Source: an uncultured Clostridia bacterium (GTDB taxonomy: Bacteria; Bacillota; Clostridia; Oscillospirales; Oscillospiraceae). From it: a stretch of 9,654 nucleotides of DNA. Both the position numbers and the translations under genes were made by a program. The notes beneath the pieces were generated by a model. That model ran no database searches. It had not been told where the DNA came from and saw nothing but the letters and a program-made list of their open reading frames with translations. The stretch lies in contig CAMVJF010000048.1 in NCBI GenBank assembly GCA_947167725.1, positions 1 through 9,654 of the forward strand, written 5' to 3'. Below are positions 1 to 6,310 of this stretch, one piece after another (the first letter of the stretch is position 1; each line of letters starts with the position of its first letter).

Positions 1-108
1 GGCGAGGATGCAAGCGTGCCCACGGCCGAGGAGATCGCGATCTGCGAAAAGGTCACGGGCTACCGCTTCGATCAGCTGTGGAGGCGCGACAACGCGCTGA
101 AAATGTAA
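1..108 (+). CDS. C-terminal end of an unidentified protein (partial)
   Basis: Only the last 35 codons and the TAA stop (106-108) lie in the window; the start is off the left edge. The frame is open from base 1 and about 85% of its third positions are G or C, like the certain genes here, so I believe it is coding. The visible tail is polar and charged, with a Trp-Arg-Arg-Asp stretch near the end (WRRDNALKM), and no motif that I recognise. No membrane segment is visible. It is followed 12 bases later by a strong hairpin terminator, so it ends its transcription unit. I assign no function. Confidence 0.7.
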   Translation, partial: GEDASVPTAEEIAICEKVTGYRFDQLWRRDNALKM

Positions 109-120
109 AAAAGAAACAGC

Positions 121-155
121 AAAAGCTCCCGCTGCCACAGGCAGCGGGAGCTTTT
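121..155. terminator. Bidirectional intrinsic terminator between convergent genes
   Basis: A perfect 16-bp inverted repeat: bases 121-136 pair with 140-155 around a 3-base loop. The stem begins AAAAGC and ends GCTTTT, so either strand gives a GC-rich stem followed by T. On the minus strand a second T-rich run (complement of the A-run at about 107-116) follows, making that direction the stronger. It lies 12 bases after the + strand stop at 108 and 12 bases beyond the minus-strand stop at 168, so it most likely ends both transcripts. Confidence 0.93.
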
Positions 156-167
156 GCATAAAGCGGC

Positions 168-608
168 TTATTCGACCTCGACCACGCCGTCCTCCTTGAC
201 GGTGACGGTCATGCCGGTTTTGACATAGGCGAGGAACTCCTCACCGAGCTGATCGACGACGGGCATGCTCGCGTCGGTCCACACGTCGCCGAGGATCGCG
301 CCGGAGGCCGCCAGCGAGTCGATCGGCAGCGAGAAGAGCATGCAGGCGGGCTGCTTGCCCATCGAGCAGGCGGTATAGAGCACCATGCCGCCGGTGGTCG
401 AGCCGATCGTCATCGGCAGGCACAGCGCCTTGCCCAGCATCGGCTTTTTGTAGATGTCGGGGTTGTTCTGATCACCGCACTTTACCTGCTTGTCGCCGAA
501 CATCAGCGCCATCTGATAGCTCGCGAGCGTGTTGAAGCCGCCGCGGGAGACCAGCGCCTCGGCCGTGCAGGTGCCGGGAACGACCACGCGTCCTTTGAAC
601 TGCTTCAT
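168..608 (-). CDS. Aconitase X small (swivel) subunit, DUF126 family
   Basis: The 146-residue product matches the small swivel subunit (DUF126, AcnX type) that pairs with a separate large subunit to make an aconitase-X dehydratase. Visible landmarks are the N-terminal beta stretch FKGRVVVPGTCTAEALV (4-20), a GDQNNPDIYKKPMLGKALCLP block (45-65) where relatives have the hydrophobic swivel core, then the glycine/serine loop TIGSTTGGMVLY (67-78). In the family this loop is the equivalent of the SSTG loop that carries the catalytic serine; here S70 is the candidate. The length is normal for the family. The ATG is preceded by AAGGAGG seven bases upstream, inside the last codons of the large-subunit gene, and overlaps that gene's TGA as ATGA, which implies translational coupling and a 1:1 complex. 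The stop is TAA, followed by the terminator at 121-155. The protein is cytoplasmic. The substrate is discussed under the large subunit. Confidence 0.9.
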   Translation of the reverse strand: MKQFKGRVVVPGTCTAEALVSRGGFNTLASYQMALMFGDKQVKCGDQNNPDIYKKPMLGKALCLPMTIGSTTGGMVLYTACSMGKQPACMLFSLPIDSLAASGAILGDVWTDASMPVVDQLGEEFLAYVKTGMTVTVKEDGVVEVE

Positions 609-1885
609 TTCGCCGCCTCCTTCGTCGTGATGATCCCGAGGATCTCATCCTCGGTGTAGTAGCGCGCGCTGGTGTAGGTGCGCAGCTTGTTCGAGCAGGT
701 GATGACCGCCTTTTTCTTGCACAGGGGGTTGTTCATGTACATCAGCGGGCAGATATAGCTGAGGATCACGCCGTAGGTGCGCAGCTTCGAGGCGTAGACC
801 GTCTTCTCAAACTCGCGCAGCACGGGCGTCGAGGCGGTGAAGACCGTCGGCACCGTGACCTGCGAGAGCCCCTTGGCGCGCAGCGCGTTCTCGATGCGGT
901 CGCTCCAGTTGATGAGCTGTGACATCGTCAGATGCGGGCAGCCGACAAAGCAGAGCTGCGGCTTGGCCTCGGGGTCCTTCCACACGACGGGGTACTCGCG
1001 CTGCACGCGTGCGAGCTCGGCGTCGTCGATGACGTAGACCTGCGCGCCCTCGCGGATCAGAGCCTCGCCCTGCTCCTTGGCCTCGGGCGTGAGATTCTCG
1101 ATGTGGTACAGGCCGACCGCGCCGTTCGAGGCCGTGGCCGCGCCGAAGTCCTTGAGATAGGCGCAGGCCTTCTCGTCGAGCTCGGTGCCGAGCCACTTGT
1201 CCAGACCCTTGACGTAGGGGACGTCCTCCATGACCTTCATGCCGATGGCCGAGCCGAGGAGCTGCGCCTCCGGGCGCTTTTCACACCGGACCTCGACGAT
1301 CCAGCTCGCCTTGCGCCCCTCGTCGGTCAGCAGACCGAACTCGGGGACGAAGCCGGCGATTGAGCCCATCAGCTCGATGATGCCGGAATTGCGGTTGCAG
1401 CGCGCGCCGAGCACGGAGTTGGCATAGACGACCGCGGAGCTTTCGGCCCAGCTCAGCACGTCGCCCTTTTCGGGCTTGTTGCCGACCTCGTCGAGATAGC
1501 AGGTGCAGGTGTAGTCGTCGTCGGAAGTGATGCCGAGCTTGCGCAGCTGCTCCTCGTAGGGCTTCTGGTCGGTGTACATGATCTTCTTGAAGACGAGGTC
1601 CTCCAGCAGCGAGGAGGGGACCTTTGGGTCGATCGGCTTGGGATCGGCGGTAAACTTCTGGCCGCTGACGAGACCGGCGTCGAGGAGCTGGTCATACAGC
1701 GCATAGACCGGCTTGATGGCCTTGAGGCCGAAGGAGATGACCGTGTGGCCGTACTTGCTGGTGACAGGGACCATGCGCTCCGCGCCGAAGGCGTCGCCGT
1801 ACATGACGAGGGTCTTGACGACCTTGGCCATGGTTTCGCCCTTCGCGCCGTCCAGCAGGGCCTGCTGTTCGGGTGTCAGGATCAA
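605..1885 (-). CDS. Aconitase X large (catalytic) subunit, AcnX/DUF521 family
   Basis: This is the catalytic subunit of an aconitase-X type Fe-S dehydratase, a cytoplasmic enzyme that removes water from a small hydroxy acid. Characterised AcnX enzymes are cis-3-hydroxy-L-proline dehydratase (bacteria) and phosphomevalonate dehydratase (archaeal mevalonate pathway); which applies here cannot be told from this window, as no proline racemase, reductase or mevalonate gene is adjacent. From the TTG start the protein has 426 residues, the usual length. Family blocks visible are N-terminal ILTPEQQALLDG, the WAESSAVVYANSVLGARCNR motif (146-165), the GCPHLTMSQL motif (315-324) and a C-terminal ITCSNKLRTYTSARYY (395-410). 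Candidate cluster cysteines are C127/C129, C163, C316 and C379. Start choice: a GTG at 1894 would have GGGA touching it, whereas AGGGAG stands eight bases before the TTG at 1885, and relatives begin with Met-x-Leu-Thr. The alternative end is 1894. It is the first gene of a two-gene unit, overlapping the small subunit by ATGA. Confidence 0.92.
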   Translation of the reverse strand: MILTPEQQALLDGAKGETMAKVVKTLVMYGDAFGAERMVPVTSKYGHTVISFGLKAIKPVYALYDQLLDAGLVSGQKFTADPKPIDPKVPSSLLEDLVFKKIMYTDQKPYEEQLRKLGITSDDDYTCTCYLDEVGNKPEKGDVLSWAESSAVVYANSVLGARCNRNSGIIELMGSIAGFVPEFGLLTDEGRKASWIVEVRCEKRPEAQLLGSAIGMKVMEDVPYVKGLDKWLGTELDEKACAYLKDFGAATASNGAVGLYHIENLTPEAKEQGEALIREGAQVYVIDDAELARVQREYPVVWKDPEAKPQLCFVGCPHLTMSQLINWSDRIENALRAKGLSQVTVPTVFTASTPVLREFEKTVYASKLRTYGVILSYICPLMYMNNPLCKKKAVITCSNKLRTYTSARYYTEDEILGIITTKEAAK

Positions 1886-1920
1886 GTGTATCACTCCCTA
1901 ATGTGTTTTTTTTCGCTGTT

Positions 1921-1939
1921 TCCCTTGCCTTTCAAGGGA
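1921..1939. promoter_or_regulatory. Inverted repeat in the AcnX leader, possible operator
   Basis: A 7-bp perfect inverted repeat, TCCCTTG (1921-1927) and CAAGGGA (1933-1939), separated by 5 bases. It lies just downstream of the predicted AcnX transcription start (near 1948 on the minus strand) and about 36 bases before the TTG start codon. The position suits a repressor site or a short leader hairpin. The function is inferred from position only. Confidence 0.4.
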
Positions 1940-1954
1940 TGAACGCTTGTTATC

Positions 1955-1983
1955 ATACTATCATTCCGCCGCGGGAAAGTCAA
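1955..1983 (-). promoter_or_regulatory. Predicted sigma-A promoter of the AcnX operon
   Basis: On the minus strand, TTGACT (-35, bases 1983-1978) is followed after 17 bases by TAGTAT (-10, bases 1960-1955); an overlapping TATGAT is a second possible -10 with a longer spacer. It would start transcription near 1948 and give a leader of about 60 bases before the TTG start at 1885. It is divergent from the DUF296 promoter, with the two -35 boxes about 30 bases apart. Confidence 0.6.
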
Positions 1984-2013
1984 TGCGGAGGGCGGGAAAA
2001 GCGGCGCTTCCCC

Positions 2014-2042
2014 TTGAAAAGCGGGCGCGCGCCCGCTACAAT
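2014..2042 (+). promoter_or_regulatory. Predicted sigma-A promoter of the DUF296 gene with palindromic spacer
   Basis: TTGAAA (2014-2019), a 17-base spacer and TACAAT (2037-2042) make a near-consensus promoter; transcription would start near 2049. Sixteen of the 17 spacer bases (2021-2036) form a perfect GC-only palindrome, GCGGGCGC followed by GCGCCCGC. A dimeric repressor bound there would block the polymerase, but in GC-rich DNA the palindrome could also be chance. Confidence 0.6.
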
Positions 2043-2091
2043 GGAAAGGCGGGGCGCGGAGCGCGCGCCGTGCATAAATATGAAATAATAA

Positions 2092-2110
2092 TCCGCCGAA
2101 GACCGGCGGA
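2092..2110 (+). promoter_or_regulatory. Leader hairpin next to the ribosome site of the DUF296 gene
   Basis: TCCGCCG (2092-2098) pairs with CGGCGGA (2104-2110) across a 5-base loop. The hairpin ends four bases before the AAGGAGG ribosome site at 2114-2120. It does not hide the site itself. It could stabilise the messenger or modulate access of ribosomes. There is no T-run on the + strand, so it is not a + strand terminator. Confidence 0.4.
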
Positions 2111-2128
2111 AAAAAGGAGGACGGCTCG

Positions 2129-2563
2129 ATGGAGACCTTTATTGCGGACCGCGTGGGCAGGACGTTTATCGTAAAGCTGGTACAGGGAGACATGCTGCTC
2201 GAGAGCATCGAGAGGCTGATCCGTGAGGAAGCGATCGAAAACGCCGTGGTGGTAAGCGGGATCGCGACCTTTGACCGCGCGCGCCTGCACATGATCACCA
2301 CCACGGGCTATCCCTCGGCGGTCCATATCGAGGAAAAGACGGACGTTCCGCTGGAGGTCACGAGTGTCGACGGCTTCATCTGCGACGGCGAACCGCACAT
2401 CCACTGCACGATCGCGGACAAAAACGCGGCATACGCCGGCCATGTCCTCAAGGGCTGCCGCATCCTCTATCTCGGAGAGCTCGTGATCCAGGAACTGCTC
2501 GGCGCCTCGATCCGCCGACACGAGAACGAAAAGGGCTCGCGGCATATTTACGCCAGGGACTGA
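2129..2563 (+). CDS. PPC domain-containing protein (DUF296)
   Basis: The 144-residue product is a single PPC/DUF296 domain over nearly its whole length. The domain is found alone in bacteria and archaea and, joined to AT-hooks, in plant DNA-binding proteins. The signature is clear: VVSGIATFDRARLHM (41-55), then EVTSVDGFICDGEPHIHCTIAD (76-97) and GHVLKGCRILYLGELVI (104-120). Histidines H90, H92 and H105 match the conserved family triad suggested to bind a metal. There is no AT-hook, signal peptide or membrane segment, so it is a soluble cytoplasmic protein, probably trimeric like family structures. Direct DNA binding by stand-alone bacterial members is not established. The ATG start is supported by AAGGAGG eight bases upstream. 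It is a one-gene unit, divergent from AcnX, and its stop lies only 9 bases from the stop of the convergent DUF2461 gene. Confidence 0.93.
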   Translation: METFIADRVGRTFIVKLVQGDMLLESIERLIREEAIENAVVVSGIATFDRARLHMITTTGYPSAVHIEEKTDVPLEVTSVDGFICDGEPHIHCTIADKNAAYAGHVLKGCRILYLGELVIQELLGASIRRHENEKGSRHIYARD

Positions 2564-2576
2564 GCGCGCGGCTCAG
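2560..2576. other. Short hairpin enclosing both convergent stop codons
   Basis: CTGAGC (2560-2565) pairs with GCTCAG (2571-2576) over a 5-base loop. The left arm contains the TGA of the DUF296 gene and the right arm the TGA of the minus-strand DUF2461 gene. It could act as a weak two-way terminator, but neither side has a proper T-run. No better terminator exists between the two genes, so some readthrough antisense transcription is likely. Confidence 0.4.
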
Positions 2577-3256
2577 CGCGTTTCCTCCTTCGGCGGCGCG
2601 GCCGTGCGCGTTGCCTCGGTCATAAAGCGGCACAGCGGCATGAGCCTGACGAAATCCTCCGCCATCTGCACCGGCAGCCGCGCGGAAAACAGCAGCGCAT
2701 CGTGGTCGCGGTGCGTGCCGAAATCGACGTATTTGCGGTTGTACCAGGGATCGATCCGCTCGCCGATCCGTCCCTTGGGGCGGCGGAATTCCTCGCCGTG
2801 CAGCACAAAGCCCTTCATCTCCCCGGCCTCGGCCGCGAGACGCTCGAAGGCGGCGGGGTTCGCGTCGATCGCGCGGCGGAAGCCCTCCATACACGCGGCC
2901 GTCGGCGCCCAGAGCCCGAGCCCGTAGGAATAGTCCGACGCGCCGATCTCAAACCAGAACGAGGGGCCGAAGCCGCCCGCGCCGGAGGGCGTGAGCGTGA
3001 ACCAGAGGTGGTCCTTGTACGGCCCGCGGCCGAAGAGACGCCGCGCGTCGCGGTAGATGCGCGAGAGGTGCACGCGGAACTCCTCGTCCGGCGCGCGCAG
3101 GGAGAGCTCGTCGTAGACCGCCTTCGCCAGCTCCCTGAAGGGCTCGTGGAGCACGCGCTCGAACTGCGCCTTGTGCTCGAGGAACCAGGGGCGCTCGTTG
3201 TGAAAGGCGAGCTCCCAGAGGAACTCGCCGGTCTCTTTTGAAAATCCGGTGAACAT
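2573..3256 (-). CDS. DUF2461 family protein (TIGR02453-type)
   Basis: The 227-residue product fits the DUF2461 family, a widespread cytoplasmic family of unknown function, at its usual length. Landmarks are the N-terminal FTGFSKETGEFLWELAFHNERPWF (2-25), the core SRIYRDARRLFGRGPYKDHLW (65-85), where relatives show R-I-Y-R-D...PYK, the GPSFWFEIG strand (97-105) and the C-terminal DPWYNRKYVDFGTHRDHDALLF (169-190). The frame is open upstream to a TTG at 3325, but a good minus-strand promoter (3291-3319) lies inside that extension and the family begins at the FTGF block, so the ATG at 3256 is chosen. AAAGGA stands 12 bases before it, rather far for a ribosome site. It is a single-gene unit, divergent from trkA and convergent with the DUF296 gene. 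I cannot offer a specific activity. Confidence 0.9.
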   Translation of the reverse strand: MFTGFSKETGEFLWELAFHNERPWFLEHKAQFERVLHEPFRELAKAVYDELSLRAPDEEFRVHLSRIYRDARRLFGRGPYKDHLWFTLTPSGAGGFGPSFWFEIGASDYSYGLGLWAPTAACMEGFRRAIDANPAAFERLAAEAGEMKGFVLHGEEFRRPKGRIGERIDPWYNRKYVDFGTHRDHDALLFSARLPVQMAEDFVRLMPLCRFMTEATRTAAPPKEETR

Positions 3257-3290
3257 GGGGCCGAAACGTCCTTTTCTCTGTGTTACTGCT

Positions 3291-3319
3291 ATTTTACCAC
3301 TTCGGCGCCCTTTTCGCAA
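3291..3319 (-). promoter_or_regulatory. Predicted sigma-A promoter of the DUF2461 gene
   Basis: On the minus strand, TTGCGA (-35, bases 3319-3314) and TAAAAT (-10, bases 3296-3291) are separated by 17 bases. Transcription would begin near 3284, about 28 bases before the ATG at 3256. Its position rules out the longer upstream start of the same frame. Confidence 0.6.
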
Positions 3320-3329
3320 ACACAATCGC

Positions 3330-3358
3330 TGTACAAGGGGAGCAAGCTGTGGTATAAT
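3330..3358 (+). promoter_or_regulatory. Predicted extended -10 promoter of trkA-trkH
   Basis: A perfect TATAAT (3353-3358) is preceded by TGG, giving the TGn extended -10 element. The -35 is a weak TGTACA (3330-3335) at 17 bases. Transcription would start near 3365, with a leader of about 37 bases before the TTG start codon. Confidence 0.7.
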
Positions 3359-3401
3359 CTATATTCAACGAACATCAACCGCTTGAAAAGGTGGGATTCA
3401 T

Positions 3402-4766
3402 TTGAAGATTATCATTGCCGGTGCCGGAAAAGTCGGCGCGGGCATCGCCCAGAGCCTCGAGGCGGAGGGCCACGACATCACCATGATCGACCGCGACGCG
3501 GAGACGATCGAGCAGGTCGCGAACTCGCTCGACGTGATCTGCGTGCTCGGCAGCGCCACCAGCCCCGACACCCTGCGCGAGGCGGGCGCCGAGAGCGCGG
3601 ACATCGTGATGGCGGTCACGGAAACCGACGAGATGAACATGATCTGCGCGCTGGCCGCGCGGCGTCTCGGCGCAAAGTATATCGTCGCGCGTATCCGCGA
3701 CCCGGAGTATCTGTCCCAGACCGAATTCCTGCGCGAGGCGATCGGCCTGTCGGTCATCGTCAACCCCGAGTACGAGTGCGCCAAGGAGATCTCGCGCATC
3801 CTGCGCTTCCCCAGCGCGGTGCGTGTCGAGACCTTCTCCAAGGGCAGCGTCGAGATCATCGACTACCGCGTGCCGGAGGGAAGCCCTCTGAACGGGATGA
3901 AGCTGCGCGAGATCGCACGCCGCTTTGACACGAAGGTGCTGATCACGGTCGTTGAGCGCGGCGCGGAGGCCTCCATCCCCCACGGCGATTTCACACTCCG
4001 CAGCGGCGACAAGCTCTCGCTGCTCGGCGAGAGCGAGGAGATACGGCGTTTCTTCACCGCCGTTGGCGGCAAGCGGCCGCGCATCAGGAACGTGATGATC
4101 ATGGGCGGCAGCCGTACGAGCGTGTATCTGGCGGACCTGCTCGATCAGAGCGGGATCTCCGTCACGGTGCTCGACCGCTCGCGCGAGCGCTGCAATGAGC
4201 TGTGCGACCTCATCCCCCACGCGCGCGTGATCTGCGGCGACGCCACGCGCGACGAGGTGCTGCTTGAGGAGGGCATCCGCTCGGCCGACGCCTTCGTCGC
4301 GCTCACCGGGGACGATGGCGACAACATCGTCACCGCCATGTACGCCAAGCGCTGCGGCGTGCCGAAGACCGTGGTCAAGGTCACGATGCGGCATTTCTCC
4401 GGGATGCTCGACGGCGAGAACGACAGCATGATCACGCCCAAGGAGATCGTCGCCCAGCAGATCACCGGCTTTGTCCGCGCGATCTCCAACTCCGCCGACT
4501 GGGGCAGCGTTGAGACGATGCATAAGCTCGCCGGCGGCCAGGTCGAGGCGCTGGAATTCCAGGTGGGCGAGGGCGCGCGCTGTATCGGCATCCCGCTCTG
4601 TGAGCTGAAGCTGCGCCGCGGCGTGCTCATCAGCGCGATCATCCGCGGTGACAAGACCATGATCCCGAACGGCCTGACGGTGATCGAAAAGGGCGACCAC
4701 GCCGTGGTCGTCGCCCCCGCGGGCATGCTCAAGGACATCAACGACATGACGGACGACGAGAAATGA
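3402..4766 (+). CDS. trkA: Trk system potassium uptake protein TrkA
   Basis: TrkA is the cytoplasmic regulatory subunit of the Trk potassium uptake system; its nucleotide-binding RCK units sit under TrkH and gate it in response to NAD(H) or ATP. The 454 residues show the full-length two-unit form: Rossmann fold 1 (about 1-120) with the dinucleotide motif GAGKVG (7-12) and acidic D30 ending strand 2; TrkA-C 1 (about 135-215); Rossmann fold 2 (about 229-350); TrkA-C 2 (about 370-445). In the second fold the glycine motif has decayed to GGSRTS (235-240), although D258 and GDATRDEVL (279-287) remain, so nucleotide binding there may be weak or altered. The TTG start is set by AAGGTGGG six bases upstream and by the family's MKIII-GAGKVG beginning. 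Its TGA overlaps the trkH ATG (ATGA), implying coupled translation. Confidence 0.96.
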   Translation: MKIIIAGAGKVGAGIAQSLEAEGHDITMIDRDAETIEQVANSLDVICVLGSATSPDTLREAGAESADIVMAVTETDEMNMICALAARRLGAKYIVARIRDPEYLSQTEFLREAIGLSVIVNPEYECAKEISRILRFPSAVRVETFSKGSVEIIDYRVPEGSPLNGMKLREIARRFDTKVLITVVERGAEASIPHGDFTLRSGDKLSLLGESEEIRRFFTAVGGKRPRIRNVMIMGGSRTSVYLADLLDQSGISVTVLDRSRERCNELCDLIPHARVICGDATRDEVLLEEGIRSADAFVALTGDDGDNIVTAMYAKRCGVPKTVVKVTMRHFSGMLDGENDSMITPKEIVAQQITGFVRAISNSADWGSVETMHKLAGGQVEALEFQVGEGARCIGIPLCELKLRRGVLISAIIRGDKTMIPNGLTVIEKGDHAVVVAPAGMLKDINDMTDDEK

Positions 4767-6199
4767 ACTACAGAATGATCGCCTTCATCCTCTCGCGGGT
4801 GCTCCTGATCATGGCGGCGCTGCTGCTGCTGCCGCTGATCACAGCGCTCGTGTACGGGGAGAACATACTGCCCTTCGCCGTGACGATCGCGGCGACGGCC
4901 GCCTGCGGCGGCGTGCTGACGCTCTTCCGGCCGCGGACGCGCGAGATATACGCCCGCGAGGGCTATTCTGCCGTGGGCCTGTCCTGGCTCGTGATGTCGC
5001 TGCTCGGCGCGCTGCCCTTTGTGCTCAGCGGGGACATCCCGCGCTATGTCGACGCCTTTTTCGAGACGGTCTCCGGCTTCACCACGACCGGCGCCTCGAT
5101 CCTGAACGATATCGAGAGCCTGTCCCGTTCGGGGCTGTTCTGGCGCTCCTTCACCCACTGGATCGGCGGCATGGGCGTACTGGTCTTCCTCATGGCTGTC
5201 ATGCCCCTCGGCGGCGAGCGCTCGATGCATATCATGCGCGCCGAGGTTCCCGGTCCGACGGTGGGCAAGCTGGTCCCCCGCGCGCGAGAGACCGCGCGCA
5301 TCCTCTATCGCATCTATACGGCCTTCACCGTCGCGGAGACGGTGCTGCTGATGTGCGGAGGCATGAGCTTTTACGAGGCCCTGCTCCACGCGTTTGCCAC
5401 GGCCGGTACGGGCGGCTTTTCGACGCGCAACGCCTCGATCGCGGCCTTTGACAGCGCTTATATCGAGGGCGTGATCGCTTCCTTCCTCGTGCTCTTCGGC
5501 ATGAACTTCAACCTCTTCTACCTCATCCTGATCGGGCGCGTGCGCGAAGCGCTGCGCAGCGAGGAGCTGCACCGCTATTTTGAGATCATCCTGGCTTCGA
5601 TACTGCTCATCGTGATCGGCACGGTGCGGCGCTATGGCCTCGGCCAGTCGCTGCGCCACGGCTTTTTCATCACGATGACCACCCTCTCGACGGCGGGCTT
5701 CTGTACGCAGGACTACATGCTCTGGCCGGCCTATCTCCAGACGATGATCGTGGTGCTGATGTTCATCGGCGGCTGCGCCGGCTCGACGGGCGGCGGTCTG
5801 AAGCTCTCGCGCGTGATGCTTTTTATCCGCACGGCGGCGGCGGACGTGGGGCGCGTGGTCAATCCGCGCCGCGTCAACCGCGTGCAGATGGACGGCCGCC
5901 GCGTCACGCCGGAGACGACCGGCGCGGTCTACGCCTACGTCGCGCTCGTGATGCTGATCCTGCTCGGCTGCACGATGCTCGTCTCCTTCGACGGCTTCGA
6001 CTTCTCGACGAACTTCACGGCGGCGCTCTCGTGCATCTCCAATGTCGGCCCCGGCCTGGGGAAGATCGGCCCGAGCGGCAACTTTTCGATCTTTTCGACC
6101 TTCTCTAAGCTCGTGATGGCCGTCACGATGCTCTTCGGCCGGCTCGAGATCTACGCGATGCTGATCCTCTTCATTCCCTCGACCTGGAAGAGAAGGTAA
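4763..6199 (+). CDS. trkH: Trk system potassium uptake protein TrkH
   Basis: TrkH is the integral membrane subunit that carries K+ into the cell. The 478 residues have the usual length and the fourfold M1-P-M2 plan. All four pore loops with filter glycines can be read: GFTTTGAS (105-112), TAGTGGFS (213-220), STAGFCT (309-315) and SNVGPG (426-431). The strongly conserved FIGGCAGSTGGGLK (334-347) is the loop in the third repeat that blocks the pore below the filter and controls gating. Hydrophobic segments are clear near 5-30, 37-55, 70-90, 133-150, 183-202, 235-258, 272-288, 325-340, 388-407 and 450-472. A basic stretch at 364-380 (RVVNPRRVNRV) lies on the cytoplasmic side where TrkA docks. 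The gene starts at an ATG overlapping the trkA stop and is followed by a strong terminator. The related KtrB family is shorter, so TrkH is preferred. Confidence 0.96.
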   Translation: MNYRMIAFILSRVLLIMAALLLLPLITALVYGENILPFAVTIAATAACGGVLTLFRPRTREIYAREGYSAVGLSWLVMSLLGALPFVLSGDIPRYVDAFFETVSGFTTTGASILNDIESLSRSGLFWRSFTHWIGGMGVLVFLMAVMPLGGERSMHIMRAEVPGPTVGKLVPRARETARILYRIYTAFTVAETVLLMCGGMSFYEALLHAFATAGTGGFSTRNASIAAFDSAYIEGVIASFLVLFGMNFNLFYLILIGRVREALRSEELHRYFEIILASILLIVIGTVRRYGLGQSLRHGFFITMTTLSTAGFCTQDYMLWPAYLQTMIVVLMFIGGCAGSTGGGLKLSRVMLFIRTAAADVGRVVNPRRVNRVQMDGRRVTPETTGAVYAYVALVMLILLGCTMLVSFDGFDFSTNFTAALSCISNVGPGLGKIGPSGNFSIFSTFSKLVMAVTMLFGRLEIYAMLILFIPSTWKRR

Positions 6200-6212
6200 A
6201 TACAAAAGGACC

Positions 6213-6243
6213 AAAGCCGGGCGGCCTTCCGCCCGGCTTTTTT
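6213..6243 (+). terminator. Intrinsic terminator after trkH
   Basis: A perfect 12-bp stem (6213-6224 with 6229-6240), 4-base loop, ending in six T (6238-6243) with further T-rich sequence to about 6263. It starts 13 bases after the trkH TAA and separates the trk operon from the htpG promoter. Confidence 0.95.
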
Positions 6244-6282
6244 GACTTGTTTTTTAATTTTTCTTTGGAAGCGGCCGATGTG

Positions 6283-6310
6283 TTGAAAAATGAAAGTTTT
6301 GTGATATAAT
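6283..6310 (+). promoter_or_regulatory. Predicted strong sigma-A promoter of htpG
   Basis: TTGAAA (6283-6288), a 16-base spacer and a perfect TATAAT (6305-6310) preceded by TGA (extended -10). Transcription would start near 6317. I see no CIRCE inverted repeat and no CtsR heptamer repeat around it, so no classical heat-shock repressor site is evident. Confidence 0.8.

Noticed and set aside
932..1363. Plus-strand open frame of 143 codons within the AcnX large-subunit gene
   Set aside because: It is the complement of a well-conserved AcnX coding region and lacks a ribosome site.
2036..2545. Minus-strand open frame of 169 codons opposite the DUF296 gene
   Set aside because: The DUF296 signature on the + strand is unmistakable; the minus frame has no family features and runs across the DUF296 leader and promoter.
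3257..3325. N-terminal extension of the DUF2461 gene from a TTG at 3325
   Set aside because: The extension contains the predicted promoter of the same gene and 23 residues with no family similarity; the ATG at 3256 begins the conserved FTGF block.
3375..4700. Minus-strand open frame of about 440 codons opposite trkA
   Set aside because: Same antisense shadow effect; it has no recognisable domain and would cover the trkA start and ribosome site.
4145..6214. Long minus-strand open frame opposite trkA and trkH (about 690 codons)
   Set aside because: It lies opposite trkA and trkH, which have full family motifs; the composition (Arg/His/Glu/Asp-rich) is typical of antisense of GC-rich coding DNA and no promoter or ribosome site fits.
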